A DNA stretch of 64,000 nt, taken from NCBI RefSeq assembly GCF_000286955.2, contig NZ_AJYK02000020.1, forward strand, positions 1-64,000, given 5' to 3'. The notes under the pieces were generated by a model that saw nothing but the letters and a program-made list of their open reading frames with translations, did not search any database and had not been told where the DNA came from. This DNA is from Vibrio rumoiensis 1S-45. Its GTDB lineage: Bacteria; Pseudomonadota; Gammaproteobacteria; Enterobacterales; Vibrionaceae. The position numbers were made by a program, and so were the translations under genes. Numbering within the stretch: the stretch's first letter is position 1; every line of letters begins with the position of its first letter. Below, one piece after another: positions 18,259 through 28,464 of the stretch.

Positions 18259-18693
18259 TTAAGGCAATAGTCGCTTTAATAAACCAGTTAATTGATCCAC
18301 TTCATCACTAGATAAATCACCAATTAACAGTGGAGAAACATGGTTATTAATGATTTCGAGACACTCTTCTAATAAAGATTGCCCTGTTGTTGTCAGGTGA
18401 AGCAGCACTCCACGTTTATCTTCTGGATTGGGTTGTTTTTCAATTAATGATTTCTTAACTAAACGCTCAATCATGCGAGTCATTGAACCACAATCAATAG
18501 ACAGTAATTTACTGATCTCGGCAGGAGAATTCGCCCCATCAAACGCGATAGCAGCAAGGACTTTAAATTGTGCTGGCGTCATATCTAAAGGCATTAAATA
18601 GTGATGCAATAAGCGCTCTTTATGATGATTAACCAAACCAATAAGCTTTCCTAAAGGGATACCACATGGAAAGGCTTGAGATTCATTAGTCAT
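18259..18693 (-). CDS. MarR family transcriptional regulator
   Basis: Winged-helix repressor probably controlling the efflux pair. The start at 18693 (MTNESQAFPCG) has GGAG seven bases upstream; a more distal in-frame ATG at 18741 runs into the operator region. In the 144-residue product the HTH lies about 48-75 (SPAEISKLLSIDCGSMTRMI) and the wing about 80-95 (KQPNPEDKRGVLLHLT), with the DKRG turn typical of MarR. It leads the operon and has two palindromic operators in its own promoter, so autoregulation is likely. Confidence 0.9.
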   Translation of the reverse strand: MTNESQAFPCGIPLGKLIGLVNHHKERLLHHYLMPLDMTPAQFKVLAAIAFDGANSPAEISKLLSIDCGSMTRMIERLVKKSLIEKQPNPEDKRGVLLHLTTTGQSLLEECLEIINNHVSPLLIGDLSSDEVDQLTGLLKRLLP

Positions 18694-18749
18694 ACATATT
18701 CTCCACGTTATCATTAAGGGGTAATCGGAAATGGATTGCATTAGACTAT

Positions 18750-18792
18750 TTGCCTAGGCAAGTAACTTATGGCAAATATTACTGCCTAGGCA
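18750..18792. promoter_or_regulatory. Twin palindromic operators, probably for the MarR regulator
   Basis: TTGCCTAGGCAA (18750-18761) and TGCCTAGGCA (18783-18792) share the same perfect 10-bp palindrome. Their centres are 32 bases apart, about three helical turns. They sit in the leader of the MarR gene. The repeat and symmetry are seen directly; the binding protein is inferred. Confidence 0.72.
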
Positions 18793-18793
18793 A
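18766..18793 (-). promoter_or_regulatory. Candidate promoter of the marR-emrAB operon
   Basis: On the minus strand TTGCCT (18788-18793) and CATAAG (18766-18771) are 16 bases apart, each matching 4 of 6 consensus positions. Transcription would start near 18759. The -35 lies inside the distal palindrome and the start point inside the proximal one, as expected for a repressed promoter. Confidence 0.45.
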
Positions 18794-18860
18794 GTAGTGT
18801 GTCAATAAACATTTCAAAATGTAAGTAAATATTTTTATAACTTAAAAAGTCAGATACAAA

Positions 18861-18897
18861 AAAAGCCAATGTGATCGATAAGATCACATTGGCTTTT
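18861..18897 (-). terminator. Terminator of plsC
   Basis: A perfect 16-bp stem, AAAAGCCAATGTGATC / GATCACATTGGCTTTT, with a five-base loop lies downstream of plsC. On the minus strand it runs into an unbroken U-tract. It also separates plsC from the efflux operon. Confidence 0.9.
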
Positions 18898-18941
18898 AAA
18901 CTATTTCAAGAAGGTTTTCTATGGTGGAAGAAAAGCTTTAA

Positions 18942-19667
18942 TTACGGCTTATTCAACCCAACAACTTCTTCATCAAGTTGCTCAAGCTTTGCTTTCATTT
19001 GATTACGACATTCTTTTAATAAATGGCGTACATCTTCTTTCGCATAACCTTCTACACTGATCGGAGGTAACATTTCAACAATAACGTGGCCATTATTCCA
19101 ACGGTTTAACTTGATCTTATCAGTGCTACTACAAACGATCGGCACGATCGGAACTTGAGCGGCAATAGCAGCATGGAATGCCCCTGTTTTAAAAGGCAAT
19201 AAGCCACGCCCACGAGAACGTGTTCCTTCTGGGAACATCCAAACCGATACTTTATTTTTCTTAATTTGATCAGCAACTTGGCTGATCGTATCCATCGCCT
19301 TGCTGCGATTAGCACGGTCAATCAAAATATTGCCAGTTAGCCAATACAATTGACCAAATAACGGTAACCATACTAAGCTTTTTTTGCCTACGGTTACGAC
19401 ATTAGGAGTCACTGCCGAAGATATCGTAAATAGGTCCCAATTATTTTGATGGTTACCTAAATAAATATGTTGCCCACGGTTGTAAGCATCATCAGGAATT
19501 CGAAGCGTCAGCTTTATCCCAAAGACTCTAGACATACGGCCAAACATACGACCAAAAGTGAAAACATGACGAGGGTTTCTTGGGCTAAATAAACAATAAC
19601 CACACCCAAAAATAAACATGAATACAGCAAATATCGCGACAGCAATAATGCGCAGTAAAGCAATCAT
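18942..19667 (-). CDS. plsC: 1-acyl-sn-glycerol-3-phosphate acyltransferase
   Basis: Inner-membrane enzyme that adds the second acyl chain to lysophosphatidic acid, giving phosphatidic acid. The start at 19667 (MIALLRIIAVAIF) is chosen for the GGAG eleven bases upstream and the family N-terminus. In the 241-residue product the acyltransferase motifs are NHQNNWD (72-78, H73 and D78 catalytic) and PEGTR (146-150). One N-terminal hydrophobic segment anchors it. It is separated from murA by murA's terminator. Confidence 0.94.
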   Translation of the reverse strand: MIALLRIIAVAIFAVFMFIFGCGYCLFSPRNPRHVFTFGRMFGRMSRVFGIKLTLRIPDDAYNRGQHIYLGNHQNNWDLFTISSAVTPNVVTVGKKSLVWLPLFGQLYWLTGNILIDRANRSKAMDTISQVADQIKKNKVSVWMFPEGTRSRGRGLLPFKTGAFHAAIAAQVPIVPIVCSSTDKIKLNRWNNGHVIVEMLPPISVEGYAKEDVRHLLKECRNQMKAKLEQLDEEVVGLNKP

Positions 19668-19716
19668 TCCAATTCTCCAATCACATACAGCGTAAATATA
19701 ACAACCGCAGTACACA

Positions 19717-19748
19717 ATAAAAAAGCCGAAACCACAAGGTTTCAGCTT
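19717..19748 (-). terminator. Terminator of murA
   Basis: AAGCCGAAACC / GGTTTCAGCTT (19723-19733 and 19738-19748) form an 11-bp stem with one mispair that is G-U on the minus strand, with loop ACAA. A six-base U-run follows on the minus strand, in the direction of murA. Confidence 0.85.
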
Positions 19749-19797
19749 CAGTATCAGCGTTAACCTTACCTAAAATTTAGGTAAATTATCGCTATTA

Positions 19798-21096
<1,299 letters not shown>

Positions 21097-21351
21097 CTAC
21101 AACGACATTAATTTTTTATCACGCGCCCATTCTTCAGGCGTGTACGCTTTTATTGATACTGCATGAATATCATTTCTTTGGATATATTCCATCAGAGGAG
21201 CGTAAATTAATTGTTGTTTCTTTACTCGGCTCATACCATCAAAAGCAGAATCAACCGCAACTACTTCGTAGTGGCTACCTTCGCCTTTAACATGAATTTC
21301 TTGTAATGACAGTGCGTCATCTAATATTTGTTTTACTTGGATAATGTCCAC
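21097..21351 (-). CDS. ibaG: BolA family protein IbaG
   Basis: Small BolA-type protein of 84 residues, thought to work with monothiol glutaredoxin in iron-sulfur handling and linked to acid stress. The signature [19 protein letters not shown] and the late [11 protein letters not shown] are clear; the conserved histidine is in GEGSHYE (about 27). The start is GTG at 21351. It lies between mlaB (eight bases away) and murA, as in E. coli. Confidence 0.94.
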   Translation of the reverse strand: MDIIQVKQILDDALSLQEIHVKGEGSHYEVVAVDSAFDGMSRVKKQQLIYAPLMEYIQRNDIHAVSIKAYTPEEWARDKKLMSL

Positions 21352-21359
21352 GTAACCCT

Positions 21360-21677
21360 CTATATCTCAGTAGGTTGAATATGATCGAGAAAAATCTCAT
21401 CAATATTGCTGAGCTTAAATAATGTTTGAAGTTGATCTGGCATAAAGGTCAGCATTATATGGCAATTCATATTTTTTGCATGCTGTAATAAATGAATCAG
21501 CATCACCATACCAGCCGAATCAACGCGTTCAAGCTGTTTTAAGCATACTTCAAATTCAGTTGTTTTGGGCTGCCAATCTTGTAATTGACGCCAAAGGGCA
21601 GGTACAGTATCACGAGTTAAATACCCAATGATAGAGGCAAGATGCTCAGAGCCCTCTTGCCACGTAACTTGTGCCAT
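21360..21677 (-). CDS. mlaB: Phospholipid retrograde transport STAS protein MlaB
   Basis: Cytoplasmic STAS-domain subunit that stabilises and controls the MlaFEDB transporter by binding the MlaF ATPase. The 105 residues contain the STAS core with [16 protein letters not shown] (about 52-67). Its ATG overlaps the mlaC stop codon by one base (TAATG), so it is translationally coupled. Confidence 0.92.
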   Translation of the reverse strand: MAQVTWQEGSEHLASIIGYLTRDTVPALWRQLQDWQPKTTEFEVCLKQLERVDSAGMVMLIHLLQHAKNMNCHIMLTFMPDQLQTLFKLSNIDEIFLDHIQPTEI

Positions 21678-22321
21678 TACTTATTTCCTTCAAATACAAT
21701 GTCTTTTTTCGCCAAGACTTTCAATTCTTGAGTCACCGCAGGTATACCATCTTGACGAATTTTTGTATTCCACTCTGATTGCTTACTTGATAACAAGCTA
21801 ATACCTTCCGCTACCATATCGTAAGCTTTCCATTCCCCTGTTTTGTTATTTTTTAACAAGGTGAAATCCAATTTAATATTAGGTCTATCGTTATCAATAA
21901 TTTCAACTGGAATAGAAATCACTCGGCGATCATCTGGAATCGCTTTTTCTTGTGAAAATTGAATTTTTTGATCTGTGTATTGAGTTAACACTTGAGCGTA
22001 AGACGTAATTAAGTAAGCACGAAATTCATCAATAAAGGCCGCGACTTCTTTCTTATCGGCCCCACGTAAATTTGGTCCCAATAATTTTAATGCGGTGTAT
22101 TGATAATTCACATACGGCATCATTTCTTCATCAACGATGGTTTTTAAATAATTTGGATCACTCTGAACTTTAGGTTGTTCCGCCTTCAAACGATTAAAAG
22201 TTTGATCAGCAACCGAATGCATCATTTTATATGGATTAGTGCTATCAATTTCATCGGCTTGAACAGTAAAAACCACACCAATAAGCACAATCAGCATTGC
22301 TATTTTTTTAAACCACAACAT
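21677..22321 (-). CDS. mlaC: Periplasmic phospholipid shuttle MlaC
   Basis: Carries phospholipid between the outer-membrane MlaA complex and the inner-membrane MlaFEDB complex. The 214-residue protein has a signal peptide ending VQA (about residue 22) and the family stretch VNYQYTALKLLG and the late YDMVAEGISLL. It overlaps mlaB by one base and follows mlaD by three. Confidence 0.95.
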   Translation of the reverse strand: MLWFKKIAMLIVLIGVVFTVQADEIDSTNPYKMMHSVADQTFNRLKAEQPKVQSDPNYLKTIVDEEMMPYVNYQYTALKLLGPNLRGADKKEVAAFIDEFRAYLITSYAQVLTQYTDQKIQFSQEKAIPDDRRVISIPVEIIDNDRPNIKLDFTLLKNNKTGEWKAYDMVAEGISLLSSKQSEWNTKIRQDGIPAVTQELKVLAKKDIVFEGNK

Positions 22322-22324
22322 ACC

Positions 22325-22822
22325 CTACTCCTTCACTGAAGATGTGTCTGAACCTGAATCTTTACTGCTATATAAGAACTGCCCAATTAAATCTTCTAAC
22401 ACTAAGGCAGATTTGGTGTCTTCAATGTAATCACCGTTATCAAGCATAGCAATACCATCCATAACAAAACCTGGAACTAAACTGATGTATTGCTCACCAA
22501 TCAAACCAGACGTTAAGATTTGAGCGCTAGACGTATCTGGATACTCGCCAAATTGACGACCAATCGCCATGCTCACAACCGGAACATAATCTTGAGTATC
22601 AAGATGAATCCCAGTCACCTGACCAACCACCACTCCTCCTACTTTGACTGGAGAGCGAACTTTAAGGTTCCCGATATTATCAAAGCGTGCTTTGAGGGTG
22701 TAATTATCACTTGGCCCAATGCTTGTCACATTGGCGACTTTAAACATCATGATAAAAATGGCAACCACACCTACGAGCACAAAACTGCCTACCATAAACT
22801 CTAAACGACGATTTTTTTGCAT
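22325..22822 (-). CDS. mlaD: MCE-domain lipid-transport protein MlaD
   Basis: Inner-membrane MCE protein that forms a hexameric ring with a hydrophobic channel on MlaE. The 165 residues show one N-terminal helix (about 8-28), the MCE domain (about 40-115) with VKVGGVVVGQVTGI, and IGEQYISLVPG at its end. Length matches the family. Confidence 0.95.
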   Translation of the reverse strand: MQKNRRLEFMVGSFVLVGVVAIFIMMFKVANVTSIGPSDNYTLKARFDNIGNLKVRSPVKVGGVVVGQVTGIHLDTQDYVPVVSMAIGRQFGEYPDTSSAQILTSGLIGEQYISLVPGFVMDGIAMLDNGDYIEDTKSALVLEDLIGQFLYSSKDSGSDTSSVKE

Positions 22823-22874
22823 GATTTAATTTCCAAAAATAGTATTCAATTTAATGTTGGAAGCGAGTACTCGA

Positions 22875-23690
22875 CTAATTACCAAACATTAAAGCGGTAA
22901 GAATAAAGTCAATTCCCAGCACAGCTAACGAAGAATGCACTACTGTTCTGGTAGTCGCTTGGCTAATACCTTCTGAAGTCGGAACACAGTCGTAACCATT
23001 AAATAAGGCAATCCAAATAATGGTAATAGCAAATACCAAACTTTTGATGACACTATTACCAATGTCATAACCCAAACTCACTGAAGACTGCATTGCGGAC
23101 CAATAACTGCCTGCATCAATGCCTTTCCATTCCACGCCAACAATTTGCCCACCCCAAATACCAACCGCCATAAAGATCATGGCAAGTAATGGCATGGAAA
23201 TAACGCCAGCCCAAAAACGAGGTGCAATGACTCGACGTAACGGATCGATTGCCATCATTTCTAAACTCGATAGCTGCTCAGTGGCTTTCATTAAACCAAT
23301 TTCAGCAGTTAAAGCCGAACCTGCACGTCCTGCGAATAATAATGCGGTTACAACAGGGCCTAGCTCTCTTAATAACGATAACGCCACCATTTGCCCTAAG
23401 CTGCCTTCTGCGCCGTAATCGACCAAAATGATGTAACCTTGCAAGCTTAACACCATGCCGATAAATAACCCCGACACCACGATAATCGCCAGTGATTGAA
23501 CCCCAACGGTATACAATTGCTTTATCAGTAAAGGAAAGTTTTTTCGAAATTGTGGCTTACCGATAAGAGCGCCAAACAACATAAGGGAAGCGCGTCCCCA
23601 TGCTTCACAAAGCGTAATGGTTCGTGAACCTATTTTTGCGATCCATTCAAATTTGGATTTCGATGCCTGATGTTGATCATTCACAACCAA
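22875..23690 (-). CDS. mlaE: Lipid ABC transporter permease MlaE
   Basis: Membrane permease of MlaFEDB. The core from [18 protein letters not shown] to the terminal LTALMFGN is highly typical, with about five membrane helices and the [19 protein letters not shown] segment. The reading frame opens with TTG at 23690, five bases after AGGA; a GTG at 23684 is another option. Either start overlaps the end of mlaF. The product is about ten residues longer at the N-terminus than E. coli MlaE. Confidence 0.95.
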   Translation of the reverse strand: MVVNDQHQASKSKFEWIAKIGSRTITLCEAWGRASLMLFGALIGKPQFRKNFPLLIKQLYTVGVQSLAIIVVSGLFIGMVLSLQGYIILVDYGAEGSLGQMVALSLLRELGPVVTALLFAGRAGSALTAEIGLMKATEQLSSLEMMAIDPLRRVIAPRFWAGVISMPLLAMIFMAVGIWGGQIVGVEWKGIDAGSYWSAMQSSVSLGYDIGNSVIKSLVFAITIIWIALFNGYDCVPTSEGISQATTRTVVHSSLAVLGIDFILTALMFGN

Positions 23691-24477
23691 ATAAATCCTT
23701 TTCTAATGATGACGCTGGAAAATGAAATGGTACTGGGCCATCTTCTTTTCCGGTTAAGAATTGTTGAACCCTTTCATCTTTCATTTGTTCTAATTCAGCG
23801 GGGGTTCCTTGGCCAATGACTTTGCCATCAGAAAGCAAATAAACATAATCAGCAATGCTCATCACTTCTGGCACATCATGTGATACCACAACAGAGGTGA
23901 CCCCAAGTGCATGGTTTAAATTTTTAATCAACTTCACTAAGACCCCCATTGTAATAGGATCTTGCCCAACAAAAGGCTCGTCATACATGATGAGTTCAGG
24001 ATCTAAAGCAATCGCACGAGCAAGCGCTGCACGACGAGCCATGCCGCCAGATAATTCACTTGGCATCAATGTTGTCGCGCCACGAAGCCCTACTGCTTCC
24101 AGTTTTAGCTTTACTAATGTCTCAATGAAAGACTCGCTCAAGTCAGTATGCTCTCGTAATGGGAATGCCACGTTATCGAACACATTCATATCGGTAAAGA
24201 GCGCACCAGATTGAAACAACATGCTCATCTTTTTTCTAACTTGGTACAGTTTTTTACGACTTAAAGCTGGAACATTATCCCCGTCAAACCAAATCTCACC
24301 ACTTTCAGGAGGAATCTGTCCTCCGATCAAACGAAGTAATGTGGTTTTCCCTATCCCTGAAGGCCCCATAATGGCGGTGATCTTGCCTTTCGGGATAGAC
24401 AAATCAATATCATCGAAAATCATTCTTTGATTACGACGAAAAGTCAGTGATTTAATCAATATCAAATCCGATGACAT
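23677..24477 (-). CDS. mlaF: Lipid ABC transporter ATPase MlaF
   Basis: ATPase that powers phospholipid movement by the Mla system and keeps outer-membrane lipid asymmetry. In 266 residues the Walker [10 protein letters not shown] (about 38-46), the signature [14 protein letters not shown] and the Walker [10 protein letters not shown] are all intact. It is the first gene of mlaFEDCB, with a good sigma70-type promoter about 35 bases upstream and an AGAGG ribosome site. Confidence 0.96.
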   Translation of the reverse strand: MSSDLILIKSLTFRRNQRMIFDDIDLSIPKGKITAIMGPSGIGKTTLLRLIGGQIPPESGEIWFDGDNVPALSRKKLYQVRKKMSMLFQSGALFTDMNVFDNVAFPLREHTDLSESFIETLVKLKLEAVGLRGATTLMPSELSGGMARRAALARAIALDPELIMYDEPFVGQDPITMGVLVKLIKNLNHALGVTSVVVSHDVPEVMSIADYVYLLSDGKVIGQGTPAELEQMKDERVQQFLTGKEDGPVPFHFPASSLEKDLFGCE

Positions 24478-24519
24478 AAAGCCTCTTTATAGGTAATAAC
24501 AAAACCGAAATACACAAGC

Positions 24520-24548
24520 ATGATAAGCACAATAACTCTAGAGTTCAA
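24520..24548 (-). promoter_or_regulatory. Candidate promoter of the mla operon with a palindrome in the spacer
   Basis: On the minus strand TTGAAC (24543-24548) and TATCAT (24520-24525, 5 of 6) are exactly 17 bases apart, with the start expected near 24513. The spacer holds the perfect 12-bp palindrome AACTCTAGAGTT (24534-24545). The rest of the 300-base gap to yrbG is AT-rich and contains a short repeat GCGCTTC / GAAGCGT (24635-24641, 24655-24661) with no U-run. Confidence 0.55.
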
Positions 24549-24786
24549 AATAATGTGTGCAATAATACTTTTTGATTGTATTTTTTCCATGTATATCAGG
24601 TTAATAACGATAAATTATTAATAAATATGTACAAGCGCTTCCATTTTAGAATTTGAAGCGTCAAAATTGCCTCCGCTTACCCAAACCATTATGCTGAACA
24701 ATAAGCCCCATTATTTAAAATACAATCATTAATAACAGCTTGGTTTGGCTTATTTAATCGATTATTAATTTCATACAGGAATGCTC

Positions 24787-25752
24787 ATGTTACTCGCCGT
24801 TGTTTTACTTGTTGTTGGTCTCGCTTTACTCGTTTGGAGTGCAGATAAGCTTGTATATGGCTCAGCAGCTGTAGCAAAGAATATGGGTATTTCACCATTA
24901 GTCATCGGTATGACGATACTTGCTATGGGATCTTCTGCGCCTGAAATGATGGTTTCTGCAACCGCAGCATTAGATGGAAAGACCGACACTGCGATAGGAA
25001 ATGTCTTAGGTTCTAACATCGCCAACATTGCTTTGATTTTAGGTATCACCGCTTTAATCAAACCACTGTCTATTGGTTCTACTATTCTGCGCCGTGAACT
25101 CCCACTGATGCTCCTTGTCACATTAGTGGCAGGAGGCATACTTTGGGATAATTACCTTGGTTTTGCTGAAGGCTTACTGCTCATCGCTTTATTTGCAATT
25201 TTTATTATTGTGATGCTCAAGATTAGCCAACAAGAAAAAAATAACCAAGATGTATTACTCGATCAACAAGAGTCAGACATCCCCGTTGGCGTGAGTAATA
25301 AAAACGCAATATTTTGGGTTGTTGTAGGCTTAATTTTACTGCCAATCTCGGCCAATTTACTGGTGAACAATGCGGTCATTATTGCTAAATACTTTGGCAT
25401 GAGTGACCTTGTTATAGGCTTAACCATTATTGCTATTGGAACCAGCCTACCCGAACTCGCCGCTTCACTTGCCGGAGTGTTAAAAGGTGAAGATGATATG
25501 GCAGTGGGTAATATCATTGGTTCGAACATTTTCAATATATTAGCGGTAATGGGGATCCCAGCATTGTTACATCCTTCCGTATTAAGTGAAGAGGCGATGG
25601 GGCGTGACTTTTGGGTCATGCTCGGTTTATCACTCTTATTGGTGGTGATGGCGCTCGGTAAGTCTCGCAGTATCAACCGCATTGAAGGCGGCATATTATT
25701 CCTATGTTTCTTATCTTATATCGGTTATCTGTTTTATAATATCAGTGCGTAA
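24787..25752 (+). CDS. yrbG: Calcium/sodium antiporter family protein YrbG
   Basis: Inner-membrane cation exchanger of the CaCA superfamily. Two alpha-repeats are plain: GSSAPEMMVSATAAL followed by AIGNVLGSNIANIALILG, and GTSLPELAASLAGVL followed by AVGNIIGSNIFNILAVMG, each with the expected acidic residue. About ten helices. I place the start at the second ATG (24787), six bases after AGGA; the ATG at 24781 abuts the ribosome site. It has its own terminator despite its usual place before kdsD. Ion specificity is not certain. Confidence 0.92.
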   Translation: MLLAVVLLVVGLALLVWSADKLVYGSAAVAKNMGISPLVIGMTILAMGSSAPEMMVSATAALDGKTDTAIGNVLGSNIANIALILGITALIKPLSIGSTILRRELPLMLLVTLVAGGILWDNYLGFAEGLLLIALFAIFIIVMLKISQQEKNNQDVLLDQQESDIPVGVSNKNAIFWVVVGLILLPISANLLVNNAVIIAKYFGMSDLVIGLTIIAIGTSLPELAASLAGVLKGEDDMAVGNIIGSNIFNILAVMGIPALLHPSVLSEEAMGRDFWVMLGLSLLLVVMALGKSRSINRIEGGILFLCFLSYIGYLFYNISA

Positions 25753-25816
25753 TAGAAAACTGATGATCATTTTATAGCCTGAACAACTTCAAGATGCAGA
25801 AGTCGTAGGCATAATT

Positions 25817-25844
25817 AGGGTGACAATGATGTCGCCCTTTTGCT
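25817..25844 (+). terminator. Terminator after yrbG
   Basis: AGGGTGACA (25817-25825) pairs with TGTCGCCCT (25830-25838) with one G-U pair and a four-base loop, followed by TTTTGCTTT. Confidence 0.78.
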
Positions 25845-25887
25845 TTAATATTCATATCACTTTTGTCTTAAACCATTAGGAATACCA

Positions 25888-26862
25888 TTGATGTCTACTT
25901 CATTTGATTACTGCGCTGCTGCAAAAGATGTGCTTGCTATTGAAATGCAAGGGCTACAACAACTCGCGCAATATTTTGATGACAGCTTCACTCAAGCTTG
26001 TGAATTAGTACTGAACAACCAAGGAAAAGTGGTTGTTATGGGAATGGGTAAATCCGGACACATTGGTAAAAAAATTGCGGCAACGCTTGCTAGCACAGGT
26101 ACTTCGGCATTTTTTGTACACCCTGGCGAAGCAAGCCATGGCGATCTTGGTATGGTTGAATCCGGTGATATTGTTTTAGCCATTTCAAATTCTGGCGAGT
26201 CATCAGAAATATTATCGCTTTACCCTGTATTAAAACGCCGTAACATTCGCATCATCGGCATGACTGGCAAGCCTGAATCAAACATGGCAAAACTGGCAGA
26301 TATCCACCTACAGATCACCGTTCCAGAAGAAGCTTGTCCGCTTGATCTCGCTCCAACATCAAGCACCACTGCAACATTAGTCATGGGTGATGCTTTTGCA
26401 GTAGCGTTAATGAAAGCACGCGGATTTACCGCTGAAGATTTTGCCCTATCTCATCCGGGTGGTGCATTAGGTCGTAAATTACTGTTGAAACTGTCTGATA
26501 TTATGCATTCAGGCGCTGCGCTGCCAACGGTTCCTCAAGATGCTTTGATTCGTGATGCTCTATTAGAAGTATCACAAAAAGGTCTAGGCATGACCGCTGT
26601 TGTCGATAACGATATGACGCTGCTAGGCATCTTCACCGATGGTGATTTACGCCGCTTACTGGATCAACGAATTGATGTTCATACCACACCGATCAACCAA
26701 GTGATGACCAAAAACCCAACGGTTGCCAATCCTAATCTATTGGCTGTTGAAGGGTTAAATATCATGCAAGAAAAAAGTATCAATGGCTTAATGCTATGCC
26801 AAGATGGTAAATTAGTTGGCGCACTGAATATGCACGACTTATTAAAAGCTGGAGTAATGTAA
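25888..26862 (+). CDS. kdsD: Arabinose 5-phosphate isomerase KdsD
   Basis: Converts ribulose 5-phosphate to arabinose 5-phosphate, the first step toward Kdo for the LPS core. The 324 residues comprise a SIS sugar-isomerase domain (about 40-175, with GMGKSGHIGKKIAATLAST and HPGEASHGDLG) and a pair of CBS domains (about 205-324). The stop overlaps the kdsC start (TAATG). It opens the kdsD-kdsC-lptC-lptA-lptB run. Confidence 0.97.
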   Translation: MMSTSFDYCAAAKDVLAIEMQGLQQLAQYFDDSFTQACELVLNNQGKVVVMGMGKSGHIGKKIAATLASTGTSAFFVHPGEASHGDLGMVESGDIVLAISNSGESSEILSLYPVLKRRNIRIIGMTGKPESNMAKLADIHLQITVPEEACPLDLAPTSSTTATLVMGDAFAVALMKARGFTAEDFALSHPGGALGRKLLLKLSDIMHSGAALPTVPQDALIRDALLEVSQKGLGMTAVVDNDMTLLGIFTDGDLRRLLDQRIDVHTTPINQVMTKNPTVANPNLLAVEGLNIMQEKSINGLMLCQDGKLVGALNMHDLLKAGVM

Positions 26863-27419
26863 TGAGCCGAATGACACCAACCCCCTACGGACAAGCCCCA
26901 ACGGCTATTTTAAAAATAGCGAAAAACATCAAACTATTAATTTGTGATGTCGATGGCGTGTTTTCTGATGGATTGGTGTACATGGGTAATCAAGGTGAAG
27001 AATTAAAGACCTTCCATACTCGTGATGGCTATGGCGTGAAATCGTTAATGCAAGCAGGCATTGAAATTGCGATCATTACCGGTCGTCAATCCAAAATAGT
27101 CGAAAACCGGATGAAAGCGTTGGGTATTAATTTAATTTACCAAGGTCAAGACAATAAATTGATCGCCTACCAAGATATTTTGAATAAACTAAAAATATCC
27201 CCCGAACAAGTCGGTTATATTGGTGATGATCTCATTGATTGGCCTGTTATGGAAAAAGTCGCACTTAAAGTGAGCGTAGCAGATGGGCACCCTCTTTTGG
27301 TTCAACGTGCCAATTACGTCACTCACATTAAAGGTGGTCATGGCGCAGTACGTGAAGTTTGTGATTTGATATTACAAGCCAGAGATGAGCTTGAGGCTTA
27401 CCAAGGTTTAAGTATATGA
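26862..27419 (+). CDS. kdsC: Kdo 8-phosphate phosphatase KdsC
   Basis: HAD-superfamily phosphatase that releases Kdo from Kdo 8-phosphate. In 185 residues the HAD motifs are CDVDGVFSDG (motif I, about 28-37), IITGRQS (motif II), and GYIGDDLIDWP (motif IV). It lacks a cap domain, as the tetrameric KdsC type does. Four-base overlap with lptC (ATGA) shows tight coupling. Confidence 0.97.
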   Translation: MSRMTPTPYGQAPTAILKIAKNIKLLICDVDGVFSDGLVYMGNQGEELKTFHTRDGYGVKSLMQAGIEIAIITGRQSKIVENRMKALGINLIYQGQDNKLIAYQDILNKLKISPEQVGYIGDDLIDWPVMEKVALKVSVADGHPLLVQRANYVTHIKGGHGAVREVCDLILQARDELEAYQGLSI

Positions 27420-27979
27420 GCCTATCCAAACTCACGTATCTCGTACTTTTTTTTATCGCTTCATGGTCGGCGTATTATTTATACGAAAAATCAGCAACCG
27501 ATGTTGATCAAGTCGCCCCGAGCACAGAAGCGCCAATGTTCACAGGTAGTGACTTATACAATACCAGTTATGATATTAATGGATTAAGAAACTATAAAAT
27601 CCATTCAACATCACTTGAACATTACGCCCAAACAGGCAAGACTACTTTTTATCAACCTAGGCTCATCGTCTATCGTGAAGGTACAATTGATGAGTGGGTC
27701 GTTACTTCCGACACAGGCGTGCTAGATAAAGAAAATGTATTAACGCTCAATGGTAATGTTGTGGCAAGAAACACGCTACCGGATTCAAGTTTTGATAAAC
27801 TTACCACCGATACCATGCAGCTAAACCTTAAGACCAAAGATTTCTCAAGTGACACGAAAGTCACCATGACAGGTCCACAATTTATTAATATAGGGAACGC
27901 GATGAAAGGCAACTTCGACGCCAATGTCGCCACTCTGTTTAACCAAGTTCAAGGTAAATATGAAACTCTCACACCTTAG
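27416..27979 (+). CDS. lptC: LPS export protein LptC
   Basis: Single-pass inner-membrane protein that receives LPS from LptB2FG and hands it to LptA. The 187 residues begin with a membrane helix (about 5-23), followed by the beta-jellyroll domain with YDINGLRNYKIHSTSLEHY and DKENVLTLNGNV. It overlaps kdsC by four bases and lptA by 20. Confidence 0.94.
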   Translation: MSLSKLTYLVLFFIASWSAYYLYEKSATDVDQVAPSTEAPMFTGSDLYNTSYDINGLRNYKIHSTSLEHYAQTGKTTFYQPRLIVYREGTIDEWVVTSDTGVLDKENVLTLNGNVVARNTLPDSSFDKLTTDTMQLNLKTKDFSSDTKVTMTGPQFINIGNAMKGNFDANVATLFNQVQGKYETLTP

Positions 27980-28463
27980 TCTATTTCTTTGTTTACTTGC
28001 CCCTTCTGCATCTTGGGCTTTAACGAGCGATCGTGAACAACCGATTTATATCGACTCTGATCAGCAAAATATCGATATGAAAAGCAATAAAGTAACTTTC
28101 ACTGGTAATGTGACTTTAAAGCAAGGCAGCATTCATATTACCGCTGATACCCTAATTGTCTTTCGCGATGCCAAGACAGGAGAACTAACTGAGCTTCAAG
28201 GTTATGGTGAACCTTCTCACTTTTCGCAAAAGACCGATGATGGCAAAACACTGAAAGGCCAAGCTAATACTTTAGTGTACAAGGTCAAAGACGATAAATT
28301 AGTCATGACCACCAATGCAGAACTGCATCAAGATGATAGTGTTATTCGTGGTAAAGTCATCACCTACCACATTTCAAGCCAGAATTTAAAGGCTGATGGT
28401 GGTGGTAAAAGTGGCGAGCGAGTATCAACCGTTATACAGCCTTCTCAATTGGAACAAAAATAA
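27960..28463 (+). CDS. lptA: LPS transport periplasmic bridge protein LptA
   Basis: Forms the periplasmic filament that carries LPS to the outer-membrane LptDE complex. From the ATG at 27960 the 167-residue protein has a signal peptide ending SASWA (about residue 20) and the family segment [20 protein letters not shown], then repeated beta-strands with [17 protein letters not shown]. An earlier in-frame ATG lies inside lptC and would bury the signal peptide, so it is rejected. Confidence 0.96.
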   Translation: MKLSHLSLFLCLLAPSASWALTSDREQPIYIDSDQQNIDMKSNKVTFTGNVTLKQGSIHITADTLIVFRDAKTGELTELQGYGEPSHFSQKTDDGKTLKGQANTLVYKVKDDKLVMTTNAELHQDDSVIRGKVITYHISSQNLKADGGGKSGERVSTVIQPSQLEQK

Positions 28464-28464
28464 T

